From assembly GCF_018734325.1 (NCBI RefSeq), contig NZ_CP073754.1:3472001-3536000 (forward strand): 64,000 nt of DNA, read 5' to 3'. Positions 17,872-26,152 of this stretch are shown here, one piece after another. Below the pieces are notes generated by a model, which had not been told where the DNA came from, ran no database searches, and saw only the letters and a list, made by a program, of their open reading frames with translations. The DNA comes from Methylomonas paludis. GTDB lineage: Bacteria; Pseudomonadota; Gammaproteobacteria; Methylococcales; Methylomonadaceae. Numbering within the stretch: position 1 is the stretch's first letter; every line of letters starts with the position of its first letter. The translations under genes were made by a program, and so were the position numbers.

Positions 17872-18090
17872 TTATCTGACTGATTTTGCACAGATAAAAT
17901 AATTCAATATAGTAACTATCCGGTTTGCTATTATGTGATCATGACAGATAGCCACTCCGAACCACAATTCTGCTTCGACAGGTGCACAGCGTTTTAATGA
18001 AGCTCTACCTACCCTACGAACATGATGTAACAATTGAGGGTTTTCCTTCAATAAAGCTATCGCAGCATTGGTATCCAGTAAATAAGCCAT
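17872..18090 (-). pseudogene. VapC-like PIN-domain toxin, truncated
   Basis: 72 residues starting MAYLLDTNAAIALLKENPQLL, the first strand and helix of PIN-domain ribonucleases with the first catalytic Asp, then CAPVEAELWFGVA with the conserved Glu. Full VapC toxins have about 130 residues and two further acidic residues in the C-terminal half; here the product diverges after about residue 50 and stops at 72. The catalytic set is therefore incomplete and the gene is likely dead. It overlaps the upstream antitoxin gene by one base (TAATG), the standard vapBC layout. Confidence 0.7.
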
Positions 18091-18332
18091 TAGTCTAACG
18101 AGTTACGGCTTGTATCTATGCCCAAATCAGCGTCAAAGATATCATCCGGAAAATCTTTACTTAAACCACCAGCTAAAGCCGTGAGAAAAGCCTCTGTATC
18201 GTTTTCAATTTTTGTTACCGGTCTAATCAGCGAATAACGCTGCTCCAGAAATTCTATGAAATCCAGAACTTCCCGTGCGGCGTTATCTGGGAGATTTAAA
18301 CTGTGCTGATAGATGGTTTCCGCTAAGTTCAT
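18090..18332 (-). CDS. Antitoxin-like protein of the DUF2281/VapB type
   Basis: 80 residues, acidic. The N-terminus MNLAETIYQHSLNLPDNAAREVLDF and the following IEFLEQRY helix are typical of small antitoxins that pair with PIN toxins (DUF2281 type). AAGGAG lies six bases before the ATG. Its stop overlaps the start of the truncated toxin. If the toxin is inactive, this is an orphan antitoxin remnant under relaxed selection. Confidence 0.7.
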   Translation of the reverse strand: MNLAETIYQHSLNLPDNAAREVLDFIEFLEQRYSLIRPVTKIENDTEAFLTALAGGLSKDFPDDIFDADLGIDTSRNSLD

Positions 18333-18838
18333 GGATTACTCCTTGTTTTTATAGTGATTCTTCCATAAGCTTAGCCGATTTGCAATAATTAGAGCCAGAG
18401 CACACATACCGAAAAAGGAATCAGCCGAACTACATCTAATGGCAGACATGGGAATGGCGACTATTATGAAGCCTTTACGGAAAGAAATTTGCCTACTTTT
18501 GTGCAAGTGGTGAATTGGGCTGCAATTCCGGCAGCGTTTCATGATGAATAGCTGTCAGGTACAGGTATATGGAGATTCAATAAAAAGGCTATCCGGTTTG
18601 TTATTATTCTGCCATAACAATGCTCTTGACGGATAGTTAAAAAATTAAACGAACTACACTTCGATGACGGACTGGCTGGAATTTGCTGGGCGCTTAATCC
18701 TCCCCTAATCAGAAGGCCTATCCTTTGCTTATTCAACGGGAAATGCGTAATTTAGAGGTTTATGCATTTGCTGGATAGCAATGTTTGCTCAAAGAGAATG
18801 AATATGCGTTATACAGATCAATTTATTGCGAAAAAACT
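18333..18838. other. Spacer without credible genes
   Basis: About 500 bases. Two short leftward ORFs exist (18336-18542, 18539-18736) but have no ribosome site or family features. One segment (18594-18612, CTATCCGGTTTGTTATTAT) closely matches 17919-17937 (CTATCCGGTTTGCTATTAT), so a short sequence is duplicated on both sides of the vapBC-like pair. Confidence 0.4.
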
Positions 18839-18881
18839 GTCAAGTCTTGTCTTTTGCCTTTGGCAAAAGACAAGACTTGAC
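18839..18881. repeat. Perfect 20-bp inverted repeat before the HAD gene
   Basis: Left arm 18839-18858 and right arm 18862-18881 are exact reverse complements around a TTT centre, ending 38 bases before the ATG of the HAD-type gene. The hairpin would be very stable. It is not followed by a T-run on the + strand, so it is not a classic terminator for anything upstream; no rightward gene precedes it for over 3 kb. It may act in the 5' leader of the next gene or be the remains of a mobile element. Confidence 0.65.
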
Positions 18882-18919
18882 TCCATAGGTTTGTAGGTTT
18901 GCACCCCCCATTACCAATC

Positions 18920-19669
18920 ATGAAAAACCCAATCATTTACGCCCTAGACTTCGACGGCGTGATCTGCGACAGCGCCATCGAAACCGGCATTTCCGGCTGG
19001 AAAGCCGCTACCCAAATTTGGCCGGATATGCCGGTGGACGCACCTACGGAAATGGTCGAGCTGTTTCGTCAGGCCAGACCTATTATCGAAACCGGCTATG
19101 AAGCGATTCTTGCCATGCGCAGCCTTTATTTGGGTGCTACGGTGGACAGTCTTTATCAGGGTTGTGCTGAGCAATTTCAAGCGTTGATGCAGGAGGCGCA
19201 GGTTGACAGTGCCCAGTTGAAAAAATTATTTGGTGACACCCGAGATTTGTGGATTGCCGCTGACAAAGCCGGCTGGATTGGGCAGAATCCGCTGTATGCG
19301 GGGGTGGTGGAGAAACTGGCCCGGCTTAATCAGCATAGTGACTGGTATGTGGTGACGACCAAGCAGGAGCGGTTTGTGAGGATGATCCTTAGTGGTGCCG
19401 GTATTGAATTGGCTGATGAGCGTATTTTTGGCCTTGACCGCAATTTGAGCAAAATTGAGGTGTTGAAGATATTACAAGATCGCCATCCTGAGCAGGCTTT
19501 GCATTTTTACGAAGACCGGTTACCGACTTTGTTAAAAGTGGCGCAGCAGGCGGAATTGGCGAACGTGGAGTTATTGTTTGCTGCCTGGGGTTATAACGGC
19601 GCTGCCGAGCAGGCTGAGGCTGTTGCTGCGGGTTTTAAGCTGGTGCAATTGGGTGAGTTTTTGGTTTAA
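18920..19669 (+). CDS. HAD-superfamily hydrolase
   Basis: 249 residues from the ATG at 18920. Motif I is DFDGVICDS with the nucleophile and acid/base Asp at about residues 10 and 12; motif II is probably the VVTTKQ segment, and motif III/IV the ALHFYEDRLPTL region. The cap domain between them is helical. This is a cytosolic phosphatase-like enzyme; the substrate cannot be told from sequence. A TTG at 18899 would add seven residues before the core and is less likely. No close neighbour suggests a pathway; it stands alone behind a perfect 20-bp hairpin. Confidence 0.75.
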   Translation: MKNPIIYALDFDGVICDSAIETGISGWKAATQIWPDMPVDAPTEMVELFRQARPIIETGYEAILAMRSLYLGATVDSLYQGCAEQFQALMQEAQVDSAQLKKLFGDTRDLWIAADKAGWIGQNPLYAGVVEKLARLNQHSDWYVVTTKQERFVRMILSGAGIELADERIFGLDRNLSKIEVLKILQDRHPEQALHFYEDRLPTLLKVAQQAELANVELLFAAWGYNGAAEQAEAVAAGFKLVQLGEFLV

Positions 19670-19735
19670 GCGGTGGTGATGGTTGTTTGGTATTAATTAT
19701 GGTATTTGTGTAATTGAGGTATTGGCGGCCTACAA

Positions 19736-19762
19736 CCTCGATTCCGCGTTGCTGCATCGAGG
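19736..19762. repeat. Family A hairpin repeat, copy 2
   Basis: Arms CCTCGAT 19736-19742 and ATCGAGG 19756-19762, loop TCCGCGTTGCTGC, followed by CTACGG. It lies 67 bases after the HAD gene. Confidence 0.8.
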
Positions 19763-19906
19763 CTACGGTAGCTTTTTTTGCAGATTGTGGCCTTGATGTA
19801 ACGTAGTGGGATGGAGGGGGTTAACAGGGTGGCTTTTTTAAGCAAATATGGCTGTGATTGTTAACGGCGGTGTTACGGTGTTGTTGCTGGTATTGGCGGC
19901 CTACAA

Positions 19907-19933
19907 CCTCGATTCCGCTTTGCTGCATCGAGG
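19907..19933. repeat. Family A hairpin repeat, copy 3
   Basis: Arms CCTCGAT 19907-19913 and ATCGAGG 19927-19933, loop TCCGCTTTGCTGC. The 16 bases before it match those before copy 2 exactly, showing that the two copies, 171 bases apart, arose by duplication of a larger unit. Confidence 0.8.
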
Positions 19934-20028
19934 CTAGGTTGGTTTTACGTTGGTTTTTTGTTAATCCCCTGCCCGGCCTATTCCGCTATAATCGCCACCC
20001 TGTTGGTACTAAGTGATATACACACCGG

Positions 20029-21078
20029 ATGACTATGCAAATTCAGGCTACGCTGCAAAAACTGCTTAATAAACAAGATCTCGATACTGCGGAAATGCGC
20101 GGTATTATGCAAGCCATGATGAGCGGTGAATTAACGGCTGCTCAGATTGCCGGTCTGTTGATTGCGCTGCGTTGTAAAGGTGAAAGTGTAGCGGAAATTG
20201 CAGCTGCGGTGAGTGTGATGCGGGAGCTGGCTCAGCGGGTGGATATTCTGGGTGAGCATGTGATTGATACCTGCGGCACTGGCGGTGATGGTGCCAATAC
20301 TTTTAATATTTCCACTGCAGCGGCCTTTGTGGTGGCTGCAGCGGGCGGTAAGGTGGCCAAGCATGGTAACCGTTCGGTATCCAGCAGTTGCGGCAGTGCT
20401 GATGTGCTGGAGGCGGCTGGTGTGGACTTGAGTATGTCGGTTGATCAGGTGGAGCGTTGTATTAACAGCATAGGCGTGGGTTTTTTGTTTGCCGCCAATC
20501 ATCACAGTGCGGTGCGGCATACGGTGGGACCGCGTAAGGAAATGGGGGTTAGAACCCTGTTTAATCTGATTGGGCCGCTGTCTAATCCAGCTCAAGCCAA
20601 ACATCAGCTGATTGGGGTTTTTGACAGTCAATGGCTGCGACCGGTGGCTGAGGTGTTGAAACAATTGGGCAGTCAGCATGTGCTGGTGGTGCATGCCGAT
20701 GATGGCCTGGATGAAATCAGCATCGCTGCGCCCACGCAGGTTGCCGAATTGAAGAATGGGGAAATCAGCTGTTATACGCTGACGCCGGAGCAGTTTGGTT
20801 TTACCCGCAGCAGTCTGGCCAGTTTGGCGATTGCTAATGCTCAGGCCAGTTTGGCGATTATTCATGGGGTGTTGGACAATCAGCCCGGCCCGGCTCGAGA
20901 TATTGTGGCGCTGAATGCCGGTGCGGCCATATACGCGGCAGATTTGACCGACAGCTTGCAGGCCGGGGTGTTAAAAGCGTTGGAAGTATTGGAAAATGGC
21001 TTGGCTAAACAAAAGTTGCGAGCTTTGACGGATTATGCGAAGGCTTATGCAGATAGCCAATTAAAATCAATTGGGTGA
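20029..21078 (+). CDS. trpD: Anthranilate phosphoribosyltransferase
   Basis: 349 residues. TrpD transfers phosphoribose from PRPP to anthranilate in tryptophan synthesis. Visible: [17 protein letters not shown] (PRPP site) near residue 83, [19 protein letters not shown] near 113, [22 protein letters not shown] with the anthranilate-site Arg, and the VHADDGLDE metal motif. ATG at 20029 and ATG at 20035 are both possible starts. trpG and trpC, its common partners, are not in the window, so this is a lone trp gene here. Confidence 0.97.
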   Translation: MTMQIQATLQKLLNKQDLDTAEMRGIMQAMMSGELTAAQIAGLLIALRCKGESVAEIAAAVSVMRELAQRVDILGEHVIDTCGTGGDGANTFNISTAAAFVVAAAGGKVAKHGNRSVSSSCGSADVLEAAGVDLSMSVDQVERCINSIGVGFLFAANHHSAVRHTVGPRKEMGVRTLFNLIGPLSNPAQAKHQLIGVFDSQWLRPVAEVLKQLGSQHVLVVHADDGLDEISIAAPTQVAELKNGEISCYTLTPEQFGFTRSSLASLAIANAQASLAIIHGVLDNQPGPARDIVALNAGAAIYAADLTDSLQAGVLKALEVLENGLAKQKLRALTDYAKAYADSQLKSIG

Positions 21079-21591
21079 TGAGAGGTGTTGTGGTTGTGGT
21101 CGGGTTGCGATTGATGCTTTTAAAGATATCTGTTGCGGAAAAGCCTACATCCTCGATTCCGCTTTGCTGCATCGAGGCTACGATTCATAGCCCAATGGAT
21201 GTGTGACTTATAAGGCTGGGTTGTGGTCGCGATTGATGCGATGGACTTTGTTTAACTATTTCTATGATAGTTGGTACTGGTAAAGTTGTTTGTTGCGGAA
21301 AAGCCTACGTCCTCGATTCCGCTTTGCTGCATCGAGGCTACGATTCATAGCCCAATGGATGTGTGAGTTATAGGGCTGGGTTGTGGTCGCGATTGATGCG
21401 GTGGACTTTGTTTAACTATTTCTATGGTAGTTGGTGCTGGTAAAGTTGTTTGTTGCGGAAAAGCCTATGTACTCGATTCATAGCCTAATTGATGTGTGAC
21501 TTATAGGTGCGGGGCTGTGTTTAGCACATCGTAGGTTTTTGTAGCAAAGAAAATGCAACCACCACTCTTGGGGTGGTGGTTGAAATGCCGG
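21079..21591. repeat. 160-bp tandem repeat array between trpD and panD
   Basis: Two full units, 21131-21290 and 21291-21450, differ at only a few positions, and a third, partial unit runs from 21451 to about 21515. Each full unit carries a family A hairpin (21151-21177 and 21311-21337). The third unit lacks exactly the 27 bases that lie between two CGATTC repeats in the other units, so it has lost its hairpin. The array lies between convergent genes. No ORF of note; about 50 bases before the panD stop show a GGTGGTGGTT-type simple stretch. Confidence 0.85.
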
Positions 21592-21972
21592 TTACGCGGC
21601 CTGAATAGGGATGGCGTGACGAGAATGGGTTATGTTGTTGTTGCCATCAAAATAAACCAGTGTCGGTTTGTAGTTTTTTAGTTCCTTCTCATCCAGACTG
21701 GCGAATGCGCAAACAATAATCAGATCGCCAGGGCAAGCTAAACGTGCGGCTGCGCCATTGATGGAAAATATCCCTGAGTTTTCTTCGGCTCTAATCGCGT
21801 ACGTGGTAAAGCGTTGACCGTTGTTAATGTTGTAAATATGGATTTGCTCGTATTCCCGTATCCCTGAAAAATCTAAAATTTTGCTGTCAATCGCACAGGA
21901 ACCTTCGTAATCCAGTTCGGAATGAGTCACACGCGCCCGGTGCAACTTGGCTTTAAGCATGTTTATGTGCAT
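21592..21972 (-). CDS. panD: Aspartate 1-decarboxylase proenzyme
   Basis: 126 residues from the ATG at 21972. PanD makes beta-alanine from aspartate for pantothenate, using a pyruvoyl group formed by self-cleavage between Gly24 and Ser25. With this start, the GSC site falls exactly at G24-S25, which decides between it and the ORF start nine bases upstream. The [18 protein letters not shown] block and [11 protein letters not shown] are diagnostic. panC lies 126 bases downstream on the same strand (22099-22950), so all three pan genes are together. Confidence 0.97.
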   Translation of the reverse strand: MHINMLKAKLHRARVTHSELDYEGSCAIDSKILDFSGIREYEQIHIYNINNGQRFTTYAIRAEENSGIFSINGAAARLACPGDLIIVCAFASLDEKELKNYKPTLVYFDGNNNITHSRHAIPIQAA

Positions 21973-22098
21973 GGTAAACAACGTTCTATACTAGGGTTGG
22001 GGATTATGCCTTAAATCGCGGTTGCTATCAAATTTAAGCATGTCAAAATGCCAAAAAACTACGGTTTTATGACAAAACACAGCTAATTGGCCTGATTA

Positions 22099-22950
22099 TC
22101 AGGCTAATGGTCTGGAAAAGCAGATATTATCGATCAAACGAGTGTTACCTAGTTTGGCTGCCAACAATATCACCAGATTATTGTCCTCAGCGCCGGCCGC
22201 CAGCAAGTCGCTGCTGCGGCAAACGTTGAAATATTCTACCTTAAACCCGGTTTGTTGCAGTATTTGCCATTGAATGGCGACGATAGTTTGAAAATCAAGG
22301 TTGCCGGCCAAAATTTCGCTACGTGCTGCCAATAATGCCTGATACAGCTTGGGTGCCAATTGCCTTTGCGCCTGATCCAGATAGCCGTTGCGTGAGCTCA
22401 TGGCCAGACCATCGGCCTCTCTGACTGTTGCTACACCCTGTATTTCCACGGGTATGTTCAGGTCGGCTATCATGCGGCGGATTATGGTTAACTGTTGAAA
22501 ATCCTTTTCTCCCAGTAACAGCAAATCCGGCTGTACCATATTCAGCAGTTTGCACACCACCAGTGCCACTCCATCAAAATGACCGGGGCGGCTGGCGCCA
22601 CAATGCATGTCTGACAAATTTTGTACGCTAATCCGGGTTTGTGCCGGTTGCGGATACATTTCGGTTTCTGCCGGTAAAAACAGCAGATCGGCTCCGTTTT
22701 CCAGCAAGGCGGCCTGATCCTGCTGTTCGGTACGCGGATAACAGTTAAAATCTTCAGTTGGGCCGAACTGGGTGGGATTAACAAAAATACTAACTACCAC
22801 TTTATCAGCTTTTTGCTTGGCGGTGGTTACCAGCTGTATATGCCCGGCATGCAGATTACCCATAGTGGGTACAAACGCGATGCTGTGTCCGGCTTGTCGC
22901 CATTGGCGGATACAGGCTCGCAAGGCTTTAATGGTGGAAATGGTTTGCAT
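22099..22950 (-). CDS. panC: Pantothenate synthetase
   Basis: 283 residues. PanC joins pantoate and beta-alanine with ATP. Visible: FVPTMGNLHAGH with the nucleotidylyltransferase HxGH, VVVSIFVNPTQFGPTEDF, and the LLGEKDFQQLTIIRRM KxD-type segment, then AMSSRNGYL. Length normal. It follows panB with a four-base gap, so translation is likely coupled. Confidence 0.98.
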   Translation of the reverse strand: MQTISTIKALRACIRQWRQAGHSIAFVPTMGNLHAGHIQLVTTAKQKADKVVVSIFVNPTQFGPTEDFNCYPRTEQQDQAALLENGADLLFLPAETEMYPQPAQTRISVQNLSDMHCGASRPGHFDGVALVVCKLLNMVQPDLLLLGEKDFQQLTIIRRMIADLNIPVEIQGVATVREADGLAMSSRNGYLDQAQRQLAPKLYQALLAARSEILAGNLDFQTIVAIQWQILQQTGFKVEYFNVCRSSDLLAAGAEDNNLVILLAAKLGNTRLIDNICFSRPLA

Positions 22951-22954
22951 AAGC

Positions 22955-23764
22955 TCAGTAACAGTGTTCCGGACCGGGAAATTGTTGTGATTTAACCGCT
23001 TGATGATAACTGCGCACCGCTGCGTCTATGCCAGCAGCGGTTTCAATAAAATTTTTGGAAAATCTGGGCCGGTTGCCGATGCTGATATTCAGCATATCGT
23101 ATAACACCAACACTTGACCATCACAAGCCGCTCCCGCACCTATTCCGATTACTGGAATACTGAGCTGTTGGGTGATTTGCGCTGCCAGGGCCGCCGGAAT
23201 ACATTCCAGAACCAGACAATCGGCACCCGCCTGTTGTATAGCCAGCGCATCTGCAAGCAGCTGTTGGGCTTGCCCGGCATCCCGACCCTGTACTTTGTAA
23301 CCTCCGGCCCGGTTGACGGATTGCGGCAACAACCCCAGATGACCGCAGACCGGAATACCTTGCGCGACCAAAAAACTGATGATTTCCAGTTTAGGCCCTT
23401 CCAGCTTGACCATTTGCGCGGCACCGGCCTGGGTTAAGCGCGCCGCGTTATGTAATGCCTGTTCTGGGGTGGCATAGCTGGCAAAAGGCAGGTCTGTGAC
23501 CACAAATGCGCGTTTTCTGGCTGCGGCCACGATACGGCTGTGATAGACCATATCATCCACGGTTACCGGTAAGGTGCTGTGATGGCCTTGCACGACCATG
23601 CCCAGCGAATCGCCGACCAGTATCATATCAATTCCGGCCTGATCCAGCACTGTGCTGAAGCTGGCATCATAAGCGGTGAGGCAGCTGATTTTTTCACCCC
23701 GCTGTTTCATGGCTTTTAAATCAGGGATGGTCAGGGTTTTGGCGCTTTCGGCATACAAATTCAT
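22955..23764 (-). CDS. panB: 3-methyl-2-oxobutanoate hydroxymethyltransferase
   Basis: 269 residues. PanB adds a hydroxymethyl group from methylene-tetrahydrofolate to 2-oxoisovalerate, forming ketopantoate. Visible: ISCLTAYDASFSTVLDQAGI, LVGDSLGMVVQGHHSTLPV with metal-binding Asp, MVKLEGP, and IPVIGIGAGAACDGQVLV. The start overlaps the folK stop by four bases (ATGA). Folate-dependent PanB next to folK is a frequent arrangement in gammaproteobacteria. Confidence 0.98.
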   Translation of the reverse strand: MNLYAESAKTLTIPDLKAMKQRGEKISCLTAYDASFSTVLDQAGIDMILVGDSLGMVVQGHHSTLPVTVDDMVYHSRIVAAARKRAFVVTDLPFASYATPEQALHNAARLTQAGAAQMVKLEGPKLEIISFLVAQGIPVCGHLGLLPQSVNRAGGYKVQGRDAGQAQQLLADALAIQQAGADCLVLECIPAALAAQITQQLSIPVIGIGAGAACDGQVLVLYDMLNISIGNRPRFSKNFIETAAGIDAAVRSYHQAVKSQQFPGPEHCY

Positions 23765-24267
23765 GCTGCCAGCCTCTGCATGCCCTCGGCAGACGGGCCG
23801 CTTGCCAATAACTGCTGCAGACTGCCTTTGCCGGGAACCAGCAATTCCGTGCCGGCAATATCGGCCAGCGGGTAAAGTACAAAAGCCCGGTTCACCAGTT
23901 CCGGATGCGGCACCTGCAAATCGGGCAGATCGATAATCTGGTCGGCATAGAGCAAAATATCCAGATCCAGGGTTCTGGCTCCCCAGCGCACACTACGCAG
24001 GCGGCCGTGGGCGTTTTCTATCTGTTGCAGCTGGCGGAGTAAATCCAGGGCCGGCAAGCGGGTGCCGATATGCATCACGGCATTAATATAGTCCGGCTGA
24101 TCTTGCGGGCCTACCGGTTGGCTTTGATAAAGCGGTGAGAAGGCGATTTCGACCACATCCGGCAGTTGGGCGATATCAAGCCGGGCCTGATTGACTTGCT
24201 GCAAGGGGTTTTCCAGATTACTGCCCAGCCCGATAAACGCAGGCAGGTATGAAGTCGGCAAGCTCAT
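23761..24267 (-). CDS. folK: HPPK, 2-amino-4-hydroxy-6-hydroxymethyldihydropteridine diphosphokinase
   Basis: 168 residues. FolK activates the pterin in folate synthesis by pyrophosphate transfer from ATP. Visible: AFIGLGSNLENPLQQV at the start, SPLYQSQPVGPQDQPDYINAV, and the RWGARTLDLDILLYAD signature with metal-binding Asp residues, followed by VPHPELVNRAFVL. It overlaps both neighbours by four bases (pcnB upstream, panB downstream), so pcnB-folK-panB-panC is a tightly coupled leftward operon, the same order as in E. coli. Confidence 0.97.
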   Translation of the reverse strand: MSLPTSYLPAFIGLGSNLENPLQQVNQARLDIAQLPDVVEIAFSPLYQSQPVGPQDQPDYINAVMHIGTRLPALDLLRQLQQIENAHGRLRSVRWGARTLDLDILLYADQIIDLPDLQVPHPELVNRAFVLYPLADIAGTELLVPGKGSLQQLLASGPSAEGMQRLAA

Positions 24268-25622
24268 TCCACATCGGCCTGTTTGGCTTTGCTGCGGTAG
24301 CGGCTGGATTTACGTCTGGTTTTGCCCGAGGCATTTTTGGGCGGGGCGGTCATTTTTTGGCGTTGTTCATCGTCACCGTCCTGAAAACGTGTCCACCACG
24401 TTACCAGTTGCGGATCGGCACCGCCGGTTTCGGCGCGCAGCGCCAGAAAGTCATAAGCCGCCCGGAATTTGGGCTGTTCCAGTAGCCGGTAGGGTCTGGA
24501 ACCGGTGGTTTTGCTGAATTTGTTTTGCAAAAACCAGACATCGCGCATGGCCTGGGTAATGTGGCGGGGCATGGCGGTGATTTTAATCTGGTTGTTTAAA
24601 ATCTCATTCGCGGCATTCTGATAGGCTATGGTTTCATTTTCGCCGCGATCAAGCTGTTTTTTTACGGCGATCTGTAATGGCTCCCAGAGCATGGCGGCCA
24701 ATAAAAAATAAGGCGTGAGGCTTTTGCCATCGGCAAAGCGCCGGTCGGAGTTTTCCAGGGCTTTGATTAAGAACAGGCGGGGAAAGTCATGTTCCAGGGT
24801 TTCCAGGCATTTATCCGAAGCGGGAAACAGGATGGCAAACAGGCCGTAATGTCTGAGCATTTCGAAGGTTTGCAAGCCGTAGCCGGCCAGAAACAGCTTG
24901 AGGGCTTCGTCGTAAAGCCGGGCCGAGGGTATACTTTTTAATAGCTCGGCATATTCATGTATGGGTTGTTCGGTATCGGGATGCAGGGTAAAACCCAATT
25001 TAACGGCAAAGCGAATGGCGCGTAACATGCGTACCGGATCTTCCCGGTAACGAATGGCCGGATCGCCGATCAGGCGTAAAATGCCGGCCTGATGATCCAG
25101 CATGCCGCCGGTGTAATCCACCACGGAAAAGTCGCGGATATTGTAGTACAGGGCATTGACGGTAAAGTCGCGCCGCCAGACATCCTGTTCCAGGGTGCCG
25201 AACACATTGTCGCGCAGCAGCCGGCCATCTTCATGCACGACGTGCTGATCGGCTTCATCCGGTTCGGAACCGCGAAAGGTGGCGACTTCGATAATTTCCC
25301 GGCCAAAAAATACATGAGCCAAGCGGAAGCGTCTGCCGATAATCCGGCAATTGCGAAAAATCTGTTTAACCTGCTCCGGGCTGGCATTGGTTGCCACATC
25401 AAAATCTTTAGGCTCGCGGCCCAACAGTAAGTCGCGGACGCAACCGCCAACCAGATAGGCTTCAAAATTAGCTTTTTTTAGTCGCAACAGTACCTTCAAC
25501 GCATTTTCGCTGATTTGCGAACGGGAAATGCAGTGTTCGGGGCGCGGATAAATCTTTACTAGCGGGGCGGCCGGTTTTACCTGCTCGGCAGGGGTAAAGA
25601 TTTTTTTAAAAAAACTTAAAAT
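24264..25622 (-). CDS. pcnB: Poly(A) polymerase I, start at a rare AUU codon
   Basis: PcnB adds poly(A) tails to RNAs and speeds their decay. The longest ORF from a usual start codon (TTG at 25499) begins too late, inside the conserved ISENALKVLLRLKKA block. In the same frame homology continues upstream (YPRPEHCISRSQ, then FFKKIFTPAEQVKP) for 41 codons with no ATG, GTG or TTG, up to an ATT at 25620-25622 that has AAGGA eight bases before it. This gives 452 residues, close to the 465 of E. coli. E. coli pcnB is known to start at AUU, which limits and autoregulates it. Further features are LVGGCVRDLLLGREPKDFDV (nucleotidyl transfer) and RRFRLAHVFFGREIIEVATF. The basic C-tail is typical. Confidence 0.85.
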   Translation of the reverse strand: MLSFFKKIFTPAEQVKPAAPLVKIYPRPEHCISRSQISENALKVLLRLKKANFEAYLVGGCVRDLLLGREPKDFDVATNASPEQVKQIFRNCRIIGRRFRLAHVFFGREIIEVATFRGSEPDEADQHVVHEDGRLLRDNVFGTLEQDVWRRDFTVNALYYNIRDFSVVDYTGGMLDHQAGILRLIGDPAIRYREDPVRMLRAIRFAVKLGFTLHPDTEQPIHEYAELLKSIPSARLYDEALKLFLAGYGLQTFEMLRHYGLFAILFPASDKCLETLEHDFPRLFLIKALENSDRRFADGKSLTPYFLLAAMLWEPLQIAVKKQLDRGENETIAYQNAANEILNNQIKITAMPRHITQAMRDVWFLQNKFSKTTGSRPYRLLEQPKFRAAYDFLALRAETGGADPQLVTWWTRFQDGDDEQRQKMTAPPKNASGKTRRKSSRYRSKAKQADVE

Positions 25623-25635
25623 GACGATATTCCTT
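25623..25635 (-). promoter_or_regulatory. Ribosome site deciding the pcnB AUU start
   Basis: On the - strand AAGGA (25631-25635) is followed by eight bases and then ATT (25622-25620). This is ideal spacing and no other usual start codon is placed after it in frame. It is the main evidence for the AUU start. Confidence 0.75.
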
Positions 25636-25972
25636 TGGTTGTTTTTAGTTTGCTTGCATCTGTAAAGGCCAGGATTACAGGGAGTTGAGGCGGCATACGC
25701 CTAATAATACCGCCAAGTTTAGACGGAATGCGCAAATTTTGCGAATTTTAAGCCATACCAGGCAAACTGCTCAGACACAACTATACTTTACTTATCATAC
25801 CATCTAGCCGGTTTTCAGCTCAATCAAGCCCACCTTTCACAATCTAGGCTGATATAGTAAAATTATGCGGTAGCATAAATTGCTAAAGGTGTGTCATTGT
25901 ACATAAGAACAAAACCGTCATTGTCTCAGGCATGGCAAATGGCGATCAATTAAAGATGCTTGGGGGGGATTT
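25636..25972. other. Spacer between divergent pcnB and a small ORF
   Basis: About 340 bases that should hold the leftward pcnB promoter and a rightward promoter for the small ORF at 25973. It is AT-rich, but no box pair with good spacing was found on either strand. No repeat or RNA gene was recognised. Confidence 0.3.
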
Positions 25973-26152
25973 ATGTTTAATAAAGTTTTGAATGCTTTAA
26001 TCGACCAACCTTTGTTTACCAGTCTGTTTGCCGCCGACTTTTTGGTTTTGGTATTCCACAGACCACCGTTTCTGTTTTCTATTCTGATGGAAGGCGCTTT
26101 GGTGGGCATGAGTATGTATTTGGGCCAAAAGCTCGAATTATTTAATAAGTAA
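25973..26152 (+). CDS. Small hydrophobic protein, 59 residues
   Basis: An ORF of 59 codons beginning MFNKVLNALIDQPLF. A GGGGGGG-type purine run lies four bases before the ATG, which serves as a ribosome site. The product is hydrophobic (FAADFLVLVFHRPPFLFSIL, then EGALVGMSMYLGQKLEL), with one or two likely membrane segments. I do not recognise the family. Its TAA is followed with no gap by the TTG start of the RDD gene in the same frame, so the two are probably coupled. An ORF exists on the opposite strand over the same bases, but it lacks a ribosome site. Confidence 0.55.
   Translation: MFNKVLNALIDQPLFTSLFAADFLVLVFHRPPFLFSILMEGALVGMSMYLGQKLELFNK

Larger units (their letters stand above)
19670..20028. 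other. Spacer with two hairpin repeats and a trpD promoter box
   Basis: 359 bases holding two family A repeats in the same orientation, each preceded by TATTGGCGGCCTACAA, so the shared unit is longer than the hairpin alone. A TATAAT at 19987-19992, 37 bases before the trpD start, is a plausible -10 box, but no -35 box at normal spacing was found. No gene. Confidence 0.5.

Noticed and set aside
18336-18736. Two short leftward ORFs upstream of the vapB-like gene
   Set aside because: No ribosome site, odd composition, no recognisable motif; treated as chance frames.
21131-21515. CRISPR-like array
   Set aside because: Repeat units are contiguous 160-bp tandem copies with no unique spacers and no cas genes.
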